Assembly: GCF_005938625.1 (NCBI RefSeq)
Contig: NZ_VCNJ01000047.1
Location: 56,399-120,398 of the forward strand
DNA from: Pseudomonas fluorescens
Lineage (GTDB): Bacteria > Pseudomonadota > Gammaproteobacteria > Pseudomonadales > Pseudomonadaceae
Reading direction: 5' to 3'
DNA: 64,000 nucleotides
A program made the position numbers and the translations under genes. The notes below the pieces were generated by a model that was given only the letters and a program-made list of their open reading frames with translations, made no database searches and was not told where the DNA came from. Every line of letters begins with the position of its first letter. The first letter of the stretch is position 1. This document shows positions 9,536-17,559 of the stretch, one piece after another.

Positions 9536-9639
9536 GATCGTTCCCACGCTCCGCGTGGTAACGCCGCCATGGACGCTCCGCGGCTACTGTGACGCGGAGC
9601 GTCACGGGATGCATTCCCACGCAGAGCGTGGGAACGATC
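9536..9639. repeat. Intergenic palindromic repeat, GATCGTTCCCACGC family
   Basis: Both ends are inverted copies of GATCGTTCCCACGCTC.GCGTGG, with internal GACGCTCCGCG palindromes. A second copy of the same family is at 45184-45287. It differs in sequence from the GTGGGAGCGAGC REPs. It separates the convergent PstS-OmpA and acyl-CoA dehydrogenase genes. Confidence 0.85.
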
Positions 9640-9658
9640 AGGATCTCTCAGTCCAGGA

Positions 9659-10888
9659 TCAGCGCTCGCTACGCAGCATCTCCTTCGGCACATACTTGCC
9701 GATCTCGAACTTGCCGATCGCCGCGCGGTGCACTTCGTCCGGGCCGTCGGCAAGGCGCAAGGTGCGTTGCATGGCGTACATGTAGGCCAGCGGGAAATCG
9801 TTCGACACCCCGGCCCCGCCATGCATCTGGATCGCTCGGTCGATCACCCGCAGCGCGACGTTCGGCGCTACCACTTTGATCTGCGCGATTTCGCTTTTCG
9901 CCACTTTGTTACCGACGGTGTCCATCATGTACGCCGCTTTCAGCGTCAGCAGGCGCGCCATGTCGATCTCCATCCGCGAGTCGGCAATCTTGTCGACGTT
10001 ACCGCCCAGACGCGCGAGCGGTTTGCCGAACGCAGTGCGGCTCACCGCGCGTTTGCACATCAATTCCAGTGCGCGTTCAGCCATGCCGATCGAGCGCATG
10101 CAGTGGTGAATGCGGCCTGGGCCAAGGCGACCTTGAGCAATCTCGAAGCCACGACCTTCACCGAGCAGGACGTTTTCGTACGGCACACGCACGTTGTCGA
10201 ACAGCACTTCGGCGTGGCCGTGTGGCGCGTCGTCGTAGCCGAATACTGGCAACGGACGGACGATTTTCACCCCGGGGGTGTCGACCGGCACGAGGATCAT
10301 CGAGTGCTGCGCATGGCGCGGTGCATCGGGATTGCTCAGACCCATGAAGATCAGGATCTTGCAGCGCGGATCGCAAGCGCCGGAGGTCCACCATTTTTTG
10401 CCGTTGATCACCCACTCGTCACCATCACGCACAGCGCGGGCGGCCATGTTGGTCGCGTCAGACGAAGCCACGTCGGGTTCGGTCATGGCGAACGCCGAGC
10501 GGATCTCGCCGCGCAGCAGTGGTTCGAGCCAGCGTTGTTTCTGTTCTTCGTTGGCATAGCGCACCAGCACTTCCATGTTGCCGGTGTCTGGCGCCGAGCA
10601 GTTGAACGGCTCCGGGCCGAGCAGCGAGCGGCCCATGATTTCCGCCAGCGGCGCGTATTCAAGGTTGGTCAGACCGGCGCCGAGTTCCGATTCCGGCAGG
10701 AACAGATTCCACAGGCCTTCGGCTTTGGCCTTGGCTTTGAGCTCTTCCATGATCGCGGTCGGCTGCCAGCGATCGCCTTCGGCAACCTGGCGTTCGAACA
10801 CCGCCTCGGCCGGATAAACGTAAGTGTCCATGAACGCGGTCACGCGCTCACGCAGTTCTTGCACCTTGGGCGAATAAGCGAAATCCAT
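9659..10888 (-). CDS. Acyl-CoA dehydrogenase
   Basis: The 409-residue product has the full three-part ACAD fold: N-terminal helical domain, beta domain with FAMTEPDVASSDATNMAA and the substrate/FAD segment GKKWWTSGACDPRCK, and the C-terminal helical domain with RTAFGKPL, QMHGGAGVSNDFPLA and LADGPDEVHR. The GPDEVH signature fits the ACAD10/11-like branch, where this Asp is proposed as the catalytic base. The start at ATG 10888 has GAAGG upstream. An alternative TTG at 10894 adds two residues. It is transcribed divergently from a LysR gene that probably controls it. The chain length of the substrate is not evident. Confidence 0.88.
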   Translation of the reverse strand: MDFAYSPKVQELRERVTAFMDTYVYPAEAVFERQVAEGDRWQPTAIMEELKAKAKAEGLWNLFLPESELGAGLTNLEYAPLAEIMGRSLLGPEPFNCSAPDTGNMEVLVRYANEEQKQRWLEPLLRGEIRSAFAMTEPDVASSDATNMAARAVRDGDEWVINGKKWWTSGACDPRCKILIFMGLSNPDAPRHAQHSMILVPVDTPGVKIVRPLPVFGYDDAPHGHAEVLFDNVRVPYENVLLGEGRGFEIAQGRLGPGRIHHCMRSIGMAERALELMCKRAVSRTAFGKPLARLGGNVDKIADSRMEIDMARLLTLKAAYMMDTVGNKVAKSEIAQIKVVAPNVALRVIDRAIQMHGGAGVSNDFPLAYMYAMQRTLRLADGPDEVHRAAIGKFEIGKYVPKEMLRSER

Positions 10889-11059
10889 GATCAATTACCT
10901 TCTTGGGCAGAGGTTGTTTAAGTCATGCAATCGATGCTAGAACAGCGTTGATAATTTACCTAGCCTATTCTCGGCGTGTATAAACATTCATCACCGATAT
11001 ATGATCGGCTGATTGCCAGCCCCCAAAACACCGCCCTAAATAACAAGAGAAGCCGCGTT

Positions 11060-11989
11060 ATGAATCTGAGTAAGGTCGACCTCAACCTTTTCATCGTCTT
11101 CGACGCGATCTATACCGAAGCCAACCTGACCCGCGCCGGGCAGATTGTCGGCATCACCCAGCCGGCGGTGTCCAACGCGCTGGCACGGTTGCGCGAGACC
11201 TTCAACGACCCGCTGTTCGTGCGCACGGCGCAGGGCATGGTGCCGACGCCGATGGCGCAGAACATCATCGGCCCGGTGCGCAACGCACTGTCGCTGCTGC
11301 GCGTGTCGGTTCAGGAAAGTCGCATTTTCAACCCGGCGCAAGCGGTCAAGACCTACCGCATCAGCATGACCGACCTCACCGAGGCAGTGATTCTGCCGCC
11401 GCTGTTTCAGCGCCTGCGCCGCTTGGCGCCGACGGTGATCATCGAAAGTTTTCTGTCCAAGCGCCGCGAGACCACTAAAGAGCTGGCTGCCGGACGTCTG
11501 GATTTTGCCGTGGATGCACCGCTCAACACCGACCCGCAGGTGCGTCACGTCAAGCTGATGGAAGACCGTTACGTGTGTGCGATGCGCAAGGGCCATCCGA
11601 TGGCGGGCAAGGAAAAACTCTCGCTGGATGATTATTTGTCGCTGACGCATATCCACATTTCCAGCCGCCGCAGTGGTTTGGGCTATGTCGATCTGGCGCT
11701 GGGCAAAATGGGCATTCAACGCAAGATCGCTCTGCGCTCGCAGCATTATCTGATGGCGTCGCAGGTGATGCAGCAGACTGACATGGTCATGACCGTGCCG
11801 GAGCGCTTCGCCCGTCGGCATGAGCTGCAGGCGTTTAATCTGCCAGTGAATGATGTGCCGCCGGTGGAGACGCATCTGTATTGGCATGAAAGCACCGATC
11901 AGGATCCGGCGAATCGCTGGATGCGCGAGCAGATGATCGAGTTGTGCCAGCAGGTGACGGCGCAGGAGAAGAAGCTCGATAAGGTGTAG
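11060..11989 (+). CDS. LysR-family transcriptional regulator
   Basis: The 309-residue product has an N-terminal winged helix-turn-helix (LNLFIVFDAIYTEANLTRAGQIVG with QPAVSNALARLRE as recognition helix) and a LysR substrate-binding domain of the NodD/LeuO-like subgroup. The ATG at 11060 begins the conserved MNLSKVDLNL. It diverges from the acyl-CoA dehydrogenase gene across a 171-bp gap, so local control of that gene is the natural inference. The inducer is unknown. Confidence 0.88.
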   Translation: MNLSKVDLNLFIVFDAIYTEANLTRAGQIVGITQPAVSNALARLRETFNDPLFVRTAQGMVPTPMAQNIIGPVRNALSLLRVSVQESRIFNPAQAVKTYRISMTDLTEAVILPPLFQRLRRLAPTVIIESFLSKRRETTKELAAGRLDFAVDAPLNTDPQVRHVKLMEDRYVCAMRKGHPMAGKEKLSLDDYLSLTHIHISSRRSGLGYVDLALGKMGIQRKIALRSQHYLMASQVMQQTDMVMTVPERFARRHELQAFNLPVNDVPPVETHLYWHESTDQDPANRWMREQMIELCQQVTAQEKKLDKV

Positions 11990-12033
11990 GGCTTTTTACC
12001 GAGTCATCGTTCTTCGTCGGAACGCCGCCCGGA

Positions 12034-12107
12034 GACAAGCTCGCTCCCACACTGGAGTTGTGGTGTTCACAGAACCATGTGGGAGCGAGCTTGCTCGCGA
12101 AGAGGCC
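12034..12107. repeat. REP pair
   Basis: An inverted pair: CAAGCTCGCTCCCAC (12036-12050) and GTGGGAGCGAGCTTGCTCGC (12078-12100). The left half is truncated. It follows the LysR gene. Confidence 0.85.
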
Positions 12108-12134
12108 AGCACTGACAACAACAAATCATCCCGC

Positions 12135-12150
12135 TTGACGTAAACGTCAA
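12135..12150. promoter_or_regulatory. Candidate LiuR operator upstream of liuR
   Basis: TTGACGTAAACGTCAA is a 16-bp inverted repeat 44 bp before the liuR start. The same palindrome type occurs twice before liuA (16185, 16229). MerR regulators bind between the -35 and -10 elements. TTGACG can serve as the -35 with a TAGCTT-like -10 about 18 bp later. This suggests autoregulation. Confidence 0.6.
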
Positions 12151-12193
12151 CCTGCCATTAGCTTAGCGCCAAGACCTTTTTCCGAGCGCTTCC

Positions 12194-12592
12194 ATGAGCA
12201 GCCAGACTTACAGCATCTCCGACCTCGCCCGCGAGCTGGACATCACCACCCGGGCGATTCGCTTTTATGAAGAGCAAGGCCTGCTCAGTCCTGAGCGTCG
12301 TGGCCAGGAACGCATCTATTCGCCGCGCGACAAGGTCAGCCTGAAGCTGATCCTGCGCGGCAAACGCATCGGTTTTTCGCTGGCCGAATGCCGCGAACTG
12401 ATCGAACTCTACGACCCGTCCAGCGGTAACACCAAACAGCTCAACAGCATGCTGGCGAAAATCACTGAGCGCCGCGAGCAGTTGGAGCAGCAGTTGCTCG
12501 ACATTGAGCAGATGAAGCTCGAACTCGATACCGCCGAAGAGCGCTGCGTGCAGGCACTGGAGCAGACGCTCAAGAGCCAGCAGGCGATCTAA
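12194..12592 (+). CDS. liuR: MerR-family regulator of the liu genes, LiuR
   Basis: The 132-residue product has the MerR N-terminal winged helix (YSISDLARELDITTRAIRFYEEQGLLSPERRGQERIYSPRD) followed by a coiled dimerisation helix (~85-125, rich in EQLEQQLLDIEQMKLEL). Position directly upstream of HMG-CoA lyase and near liuABCD, together with matching palindromes before liuR and liuA, identifies it as LiuR. Known LiuR proteins control branched-chain amino acid and isovalerate catabolism in proteobacteria. No cysteine cluster for metal sensing is present, consistent with a small-molecule ligand. Confidence 0.88.
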   Translation: MSSQTYSISDLARELDITTRAIRFYEEQGLLSPERRGQERIYSPRDKVSLKLILRGKRIGFSLAECRELIELYDPSSGNTKQLNSMLAKITERREQLEQQLLDIEQMKLELDTAEERCVQALEQTLKSQQAI

Positions 12593-12608
12593 CGGATCAA
12601 ACACTGTT

Positions 12609-12704
12609 CCCTGTGGGAGCGAGCTTGCTCGCGAATGCGCCGGGTCAATCACCATAGATGTTGAATGACAGATTGCATTCGCGAGCAAGCTCGCTCCCAC
12701 AGGG
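12609..12704. repeat. REPIN between liuR and liuE
   Basis: An inverted REP pair: CCCTGTGGGAGCGAGCTTGC... at 12609 and the complement ending GCTCGCTCCCACAGGG at 12704. It separates two codirectional genes and may set their relative expression. Confidence 0.9.
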
Positions 12705-12738
12705 TTCTCCACGAATTCAAAAGAGCAGGTCAACCGCC

Positions 12739-13638
12739 ATGTCCCTCCCCTCCCAAGTACGCCTGATCGAAGTCGGCCCGCGCGATGGCCTGCAGAATGA
12801 AGCCCAACCGATCAGCGTCGCCGACAAGGTGCAACTGGTCGACGCTCTCAGCGCCGCTGGCCTCGGCTATATAGAAGTCGGCAGTTTCGTTTCGCCCAAC
12901 TGGGTACCGCAAATGGCCGGTTCCGCCGAGGTGTTCGCGCAGATCCAGCGCAAACCCGGCGTGACCTACGGTGCACTGGCGCCAAACCTGCGCGGCTTTG
13001 AAGACGCCATAGCCGCCGGCGTCAAGGAAGTCGCGGTGTTCGCCGCTGCCTCCGAAACCTTCTCGCAACGCAACATCAACTGCTCGATCAGCGAAAGCCT
13101 GGCGCGCTTCGCGCCGATCATGGAAGCGGCGCAACAGCACGGCGTTACCGTGCGCGGTTACGTGTCCTGCGTGCTCGGCTGTCCGTACGAAGGCACGGTC
13201 GCGCCAGAGCAAGTGGCAATGGTCGCGCGCGAGTTGTATGCGATGGGCTGCTACGAGGTTTCGCTGGGCGACACCATAGGCACTGGCACTGCTGGCGCGA
13301 CTCGCCGTTTGTTTGAAGTGGTGTCGGCGCAAGTGCCACGGGAAAAACTCGCCGGGCATTTCCACGATACTTACGGCCAGGCCATGGCCAATATCTATGC
13401 CAGTCTGCTTGAAGGCATTTCAGTATTCGACAGCTCTATCGCGGGCCTCGGCGGCTGCCCGTACGCCAAAGGCGCGAGCGGTAACGTTGCTACCGAAGAT
13501 GTGGTGTACCTGCTCAACGGCCTCGGCATCGAGACCGGAATCGACCTGGACGCCTTGATTGCCGCGGGTCAGCAGATCAGCGCGGTGCTCGGTCGCCCGA
13601 GCGGTTCGCGCGTGGCCAAGGCTCGCAGCGCACAGTGA
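12739..13638 (+). CDS. liuE: Hydroxymethylglutaryl-CoA lyase
   Basis: The 299-residue product belongs to the HMGL-like/DRE-TIM family: VRLIEVGPRDGLQNE at the N-terminus carries the metal and catalytic Arg-Asp, NCSISES and GCPYEGTVAP follow, and HFHDTYGQAMANIYASL gives the His-x-His metal ligands. GGLGGCPYAKGASGNVATED holds the active-site cysteine loop near residue 240-255. It cleaves HMG-CoA to acetyl-CoA and acetoacetate, the last step of leucine/isovalerate breakdown. The start ATG 12739 fits the family. Also called mvaB. Here it is separated from liuABCD by the CrcY locus and an acyl-CoA synthetase. Confidence 0.93.
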   Translation: MSLPSQVRLIEVGPRDGLQNEAQPISVADKVQLVDALSAAGLGYIEVGSFVSPNWVPQMAGSAEVFAQIQRKPGVTYGALAPNLRGFEDAIAAGVKEVAVFAAASETFSQRNINCSISESLARFAPIMEAAQQHGVTVRGYVSCVLGCPYEGTVAPEQVAMVARELYAMGCYEVSLGDTIGTGTAGATRRLFEVVSAQVPREKLAGHFHDTYGQAMANIYASLLEGISVFDSSIAGLGGCPYAKGASGNVATEDVVYLLNGLGIETGIDLDALIAAGQQISAVLGRPSGSRVAKARSAQ

Positions 13639-13647
13639 GGGGACAAG

Positions 13648-13690
13648 GTGTTACCGCTGTGTCCGAAATGTGGGTTCAAGCGAGTAACAC
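13648..13690. promoter_or_regulatory. Candidate upstream activating site for CbrB before crcY
   Basis: GTGTTAC (13648-13654) and its inverted partner GTAACAC (13684-13690) lie about 80-140 bp upstream of the sigma-54 promoter, the usual position for an enhancer. CbrB is the known activator of crcZ/crcY. Assigning this pair to CbrB is inference. Confidence 0.45.
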
Positions 13691-13769
13691 GGAAACAAAT
13701 TGTCTGGTTTCGCTGGAGTGAAAAATCGCTGTAATTCTCAAGCTATTGATTTATAAGGAATTTTAAAAG

Positions 13770-13786
13770 TTGGCACGGCTTCTGCT
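13770..13786 (+). promoter_or_regulatory. Sigma-54 promoter of crcY
   Basis: TTGGCACGGCTTCTGCT matches the -24/-12 consensus: GG (13772-13773) and GC (13784-13785) are separated by exactly 10 bp. The only deviation in the -12 box is C for the first T. Predicted start of transcription is about 13797. Confidence 0.85.
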
Positions 13787-13796
13787 ATCTCTTTGG

Positions 13797-14170
13797 CATA
13801 ACAAGAATAAAAAGCAGCAAACCAATAAAAATAAGACGTACCGACTCTGACATAACAAAAACAACACGGCAGAGACGCAGCTAACAGATTTTTTTGGAGA
13901 AGGTGTGCTTTTCAGGGTGCTCTCAGGAGTGACCCGCAACCGGGCAGAGAACAATAAAACTACCTTCAGGTAGCTCCCGAATCGGTTGGATCGCTTAGCG
14001 AGAAAGTAGATCAGCGCTCAAAAAAATACGTTTGCTCTTGACCCCGGATGGGGGTCGCCAAAAACAGCGGTAAAGGGCCACGGTTGCCAAAAACAACAAC
14101 AGACCGACCCTCAATAATAAAAAAGAGCACGCGACGACAAAATTAAAGGGGAGCCTCGGCTCCCCTTTGT
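13797..14170 (+). ncRNA. crcY: CrcY small RNA (Crc/Hfq-titrating sRNA)
   Basis: A 664-bp gap between liuE and the acyl-CoA synthetase holds no credible gene but many unpaired A-rich motifs of the Hfq/Crc target type: AACAAGAATAAAAAG (13800), CAATAAAAATAAG (13823), AACAAAAACAAC (13854), AACAATAAAAC (13950), AAAAACAACAAC (14090), AATAATAAAAAAG (14114). It begins at a sigma-54 promoter and ends at a GC-rich terminator, AAAGGGGAGCC/GGCTCCCCTTT (14145-14168). The total is about 374 nt, close to P. putida CrcY, which lies beside mvaB as here. CrcY sequesters Hfq/Crc and relieves carbon catabolite repression, under CbrAB control. Confidence 0.88.
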
Positions 14171-14202
14171 GCTTTCTGTGATTTGTGTTTTGACTGCGTA
14201 TC

Positions 14203-14294
14203 CCCTGTGGGAGCGAGCTTGCTCGCGAATGCGGTGTGTCATCAACAAAGATATTGGCTGACCTGACGCCTTCCGAGCAAGCTCGCTCCCACAG
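14203..14294. repeat. REPIN downstream of crcY
   Basis: An inverted REP pair (CCCTGTGGGAGCGAGCTTGC... and ...GCTCGCTCCCACAG) between the crcY terminator and the convergent acyl-CoA synthetase stop. Confidence 0.88.
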
Positions 14295-14303
14295 AGGTCG
14301 CGG

Positions 14304-16001
14304 TTACCGCTCGATAGTTTTCAGTTCTTCGATGCTAATTTCACGCATTCTGAATTTCTGAATCTTGCCCGTCACCGTCATCGGAAACTCTTCAACGAAC
14401 TTGAAGTGCCGTGGCGTCTTGAAGTGCGCGATGCGTTCCTTGCACCAGGTTTGCAGCTCCAGCTCGGAAGCGTTGTGGCCGGGGTGGAATTTGATCCAGG
14501 CAACAATCTCCTCGCCATAACGTGAGCACGGAATGCCGATCACCTGCACGTCCGCCACCGCCGGGTGGGTGAAGAAAAACTCTTCCAGCTCACGCGGATA
14601 AACGTTCTCGCCACCACGGATGATCATGTCTTTGTTACGCCCAGCGATGTTGACGTAACCCTCCTCGTTCATGCTCGCCAGGTCGCCAGTGTGCATCCAG
14701 CCCGCCTCATCGATGGCTTCAGCGGTGGCCTGCGGATTGTTCCAGTAACCGAGCATCACACTGTAACCACGGGTGCACAGTTCGCCGATGGTGCCGTGCG
14801 GCACGAGGTTGCCGGCCTCATCAATGATCTTGCTTTCCAGCTGTGGCTGCGTGCGGCCAACGGTGGTCACACGCAGTTCCAGCTCGTCGTTCGGGCCGGT
14901 TTGCAGCGACACCGGGCTGGTCTCGGTCATGCCATAGGCGATCTGCACTTCGCTCATGTGCATTTCGCTGATGACCCGGCGCATCACTTCGATCGGGCAT
15001 GTCGCGCCGGCCATTATTCCGGTGCGCAGGCTCGACAGATCGAATTCGCCGCGTTGCGGCTGGTCGAGCATGGCGATAAACATGGTCGGCACGCCATAAA
15101 GGCCGGTTGCTTTCTCTTCGGCAACGGTTTGCAGGGTCAGCAATGGATCGAACGCGTCGTTGGGGTAAATCATCGTACTGCCGTGGGTGATGCAGCCGAG
15201 GTTGCCCATGACCATGCCGAAACAGTGATACAGCGGCACCGGGATCACTAGACGGTCATGCGGGGCCAGGCCGATGCTTTCACCGACCATGTAACCGTTA
15301 TTGAGGATGTTGTAGTGGCTGAGGGTCGCGCCCTTGGGGAATCCGGTGGTGCCGGAGGTGTACTGGATGTTCACCGGTTGATCGAAGTGCAGGCTGTCGC
15401 TGCGTTCGTGTAGTTGTTCTTTGGAGACACTGGTTGCCATGTCGGCCAATTGCGACCACGGCAGGAAACCTGACGGTGGCTGCGGGTCGAGGCTGATCAC
15501 CCCGCGCAACTCCGGCAAACGCTCACTGCGCAATTGGCCGATGGATTGTTCAGCCAGTTCCGGCACCAGGCCTTGCAACATACCGTGGTAGTTGGAGGAC
15601 TTGAATGCCCCGGCGCAGACCAGCCATTGGCAGCCGGATTGCTTGAGCACGTATTCGAGTTCGGAGCTGCGGTAGGCCGGGTTGATGTTGACCAGGATCA
15701 CGCCGATTTTCGCCGTAGCGACTTGGGTGATGCACCACTGCGCGCAGTTCGGTGCCCAGATGCCGAGGCGGTCGCCGGCCTGCAAACCCAAAGCGAGCAA
15801 TGCTCTGGCGTGCAGATCCACCGCATCGGCCAGTTGTCGCCAGGAATAACGCAACTGCTGATGGCGCACCACCAGCGCTTCACCATCGGGGTACTGCGCG
15901 ACGGTGTGATCGAACTTCTGCCCGATGGTCATCGCCAGCAAGGCTTTGTCCTGAGAACCATGGGTGTAGCTGCGTTGCGGGTTTGCACTGGGTTGATCCA
16001 T
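14304..16001 (-). CDS. AMP-forming acyl-CoA synthetase
   Basis: The 565-residue product has all ANL-superfamily landmarks: P-loop YTSGTTGFPKGATLSH (~225-240), A5 YGMTETSPVS, the A7/A8 segment MHTGDLASMNEEGYVNIAGRNKD with hinge Asp/Arg, GGENVYPRELEEF, and the C-terminal catalytic lysine in TVTGKIQKF. It converts a carboxylic acid, ATP and CoA to an acyl-CoA. The start ATG 16001 is preceded by AGGGGT. Embedded in the liu locus and facing away from liuA, it could activate isovalerate or another short or branched acid entering this pathway. That is inferred from position only. Confidence 0.88.
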   Translation of the reverse strand: MDQPSANPQRSYTHGSQDKALLAMTIGQKFDHTVAQYPDGEALVVRHQQLRYSWRQLADAVDLHARALLALGLQAGDRLGIWAPNCAQWCITQVATAKIGVILVNINPAYRSSELEYVLKQSGCQWLVCAGAFKSSNYHGMLQGLVPELAEQSIGQLRSERLPELRGVISLDPQPPSGFLPWSQLADMATSVSKEQLHERSDSLHFDQPVNIQYTSGTTGFPKGATLSHYNILNNGYMVGESIGLAPHDRLVIPVPLYHCFGMVMGNLGCITHGSTMIYPNDAFDPLLTLQTVAEEKATGLYGVPTMFIAMLDQPQRGEFDLSSLRTGIMAGATCPIEVMRRVISEMHMSEVQIAYGMTETSPVSLQTGPNDELELRVTTVGRTQPQLESKIIDEAGNLVPHGTIGELCTRGYSVMLGYWNNPQATAEAIDEAGWMHTGDLASMNEEGYVNIAGRNKDMIIRGGENVYPRELEEFFFTHPAVADVQVIGIPCSRYGEEIVAWIKFHPGHNASELELQTWCKERIAHFKTPRHFKFVEEFPMTVTGKIQKFRMREISIEELKTIER

Positions 16002-16046
16002 GACGACCCCTATTGTCTTTATTAGTGGGTTTTGCCGGATTTAACT

Positions 16047-16139
16047 CCTGTGGGAGCGAGCTTGCTCGCGAAGAGGCCAGCGGATTCAACATCCATGTTG
16101 ACTGATCTGACGCTTTCGCGAGCAAGCTCGCTCCCACAA
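16047..16139. repeat. REPIN
   Basis: An inverted pair (CCTGTGGGAGCGAGCTTGC... and ...GCAAGCTCGCTCCCACA) between the acyl-CoA synthetase start and the liuA promoter region. Confidence 0.9.
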
Positions 16140-16184
16140 GGTCCGCTCCGTTTCAATCTTGAACTGATCCTACTCTCGCTCAAG

Positions 16185-16200
16185 TTGACGTTAACGTAAA
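16185..16200. promoter_or_regulatory. Candidate LiuR operator 1 of liuA
   Basis: TTGACGTTAACGTAAA contains the 10-bp palindrome ACGTTAACGT, with centre about 107 bp before the liuA start. It resembles the sequence before liuR. Confidence 0.6.
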
Positions 16201-16228
16201 GGGTGATTGACAGTCATCCGTCACAGGC

Positions 16229-16242
16229 TTACGTTAACGTAA
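16229..16242. promoter_or_regulatory. Candidate LiuR operator 2 of liuA
   Basis: TTACGTTAACGTAA is a perfect 14-bp palindrome whose centre is 43 bp downstream of operator 1, about four helical turns. It may allow cooperative binding at the liuABCD promoter. Confidence 0.6.
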
Positions 16243-16298
16243 AGGTGAGAGCTGAGTGACCGCCCTCCCCACCCTACAAAAAAGCCAAAAGGTGACCC

Positions 16299-17462
16299 AT
16301 GAGCTATCCATCCCTGAACTTCGCCCTCGGTGAAACCATCGACATGCTGCGCGATCAGGTTCAGTCCTTTGTTGCCAAGGAGATCGCTCCGCGCGCGGCG
16401 CAGATCGACAGCGACAACCTGTTCCCCGCTGACATGTGGCGCAAGTTCGGCGACATGGGCCTGCTCGGCATCACCGTGCCGGAAGAGTACGGCGGCGCAG
16501 GCCTGGGTTACCTGGCGCACGTCGTGGCTATGGAAGAAATCAGCCGCGGTTCGGCTTCAGTGGCGCTGTCTTACGGCGCGCACTCCAACCTCTGCGTCAA
16601 CCAGATCAACCGCAATGGCAACCACGAACAGAAAAGCAAATACCTGCCGAAGCTGATCAGCGGCGAACACGTCGGTGCGTTGGCGATGAGCGAGCCAAAC
16701 GCCGGTTCCGACGTGGTTTCAATGAAACTGCGCGCCGACAAACGCGGCGACCGTTTCGTCCTCAATGGCAGCAAAACCTGGATCACCAACGGCCCGGATG
16801 CCAACACCTATGTGATCTACGCCAAAACTGATCTGGAAAAAGGCCCGCACGGCATTACCGCGTTCATCGTCGAACGTGACTGGAAAGGCTTCAGCCGCAG
16901 CAACAAGTTCGACAAGCTCGGCATGCGTGGCTCAAACACTTGCGAGTTGTTTTTCGACGACGTTGAAGTGCCGGAAGAAAACATCCTAGGCGTACTCAAC
17001 GGCGGCGTGAAAGTGCTGATGAGCGGCCTCGATTACGAGCGCGTCGTGCTGTCCGGTGGCCCGACCGGGATCATGCAGTCGTGCATGGACCTGATCGTGC
17101 CGTACATCCACGACCGCAAACAGTTCGGCCAGAGCATCGGCGAATTCCAGCTGATCCAGGGCAAAGTTGCCGACATGTACACCCAACTCAACGCCAGCCG
17201 CGCCTATCTGTATGCGGTTGCGCAGGCTTGCGAGCGCGGCGAAACCACGCGCAAGGATGCCGCCGGGGTAATCCTCTACACCGCTGAGCGCGCCACACAA
17301 ATGGCCCTCGACGCGATCCAGATTCTCGGCGGTAACGGTTACATCAATGAGTTCCCGGCGGGCCGCTTGCTGCGCGACGCCAAGCTGTACGAAATCGGCG
17401 CCGGCACCAGTGAGATCCGTCGCATGCTGATCGGTCGCGAACTGTTCAACGAAACGAAATGA
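16299..17462 (+). CDS. liuA: Isovaleryl-CoA dehydrogenase
   Basis: The 387-residue product is an acyl-CoA dehydrogenase with ALAMSEPNAGSDVVSMKLRA, GSKTWITNGPDANTYVIYAKT and C-terminal ILGGNGYINEFPAGRLLRDAK. The catalytic glutamate is in SGLDYERVVLSGG (~residue 249), the helix-G position characteristic of isovaleryl-CoA dehydrogenases rather than the usual C-terminal site. It oxidises isovaleryl-CoA to 3-methylcrotonyl-CoA and passes electrons to ETF. It is first in liuABCD and preceded by two LiuR-type palindromes. Confidence 0.94.
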   Translation: MSYPSLNFALGETIDMLRDQVQSFVAKEIAPRAAQIDSDNLFPADMWRKFGDMGLLGITVPEEYGGAGLGYLAHVVAMEEISRGSASVALSYGAHSNLCVNQINRNGNHEQKSKYLPKLISGEHVGALAMSEPNAGSDVVSMKLRADKRGDRFVLNGSKTWITNGPDANTYVIYAKTDLEKGPHGITAFIVERDWKGFSRSNKFDKLGMRGSNTCELFFDDVEVPEENILGVLNGGVKVLMSGLDYERVVLSGGPTGIMQSCMDLIVPYIHDRKQFGQSIGEFQLIQGKVADMYTQLNASRAYLYAVAQACERGETTRKDAAGVILYTAERATQMALDAIQILGGNGYINEFPAGRLLRDAKLYEIGAGTSEIRRMLIGRELFNETK

Positions 17463-17496
17463 ATTTCGTCAGCGGCGAGCCGCAAGTTTCAAGCTG

Positions 17497-17542
17497 CAAG
17501 AGAACAGCTTTAACTTGCCGCTCCAAGCTTGCAACTCGTAGC
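17497..17542. repeat. AGCTTTAACTTGC...GTAGCT intergenic repeat
   Basis: A stretch reading AGCTTTAACTTGC and ending CTCGTAGCT resembles, in reverse complement, the sequence at 54650-54672 (AGCTACAAGCTGCAAGTTAA). It seems to be a small third repeat family of the window. Confidence 0.45.
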
Positions 17543-17559
17543 TGCTTACGGAGTAAGCC

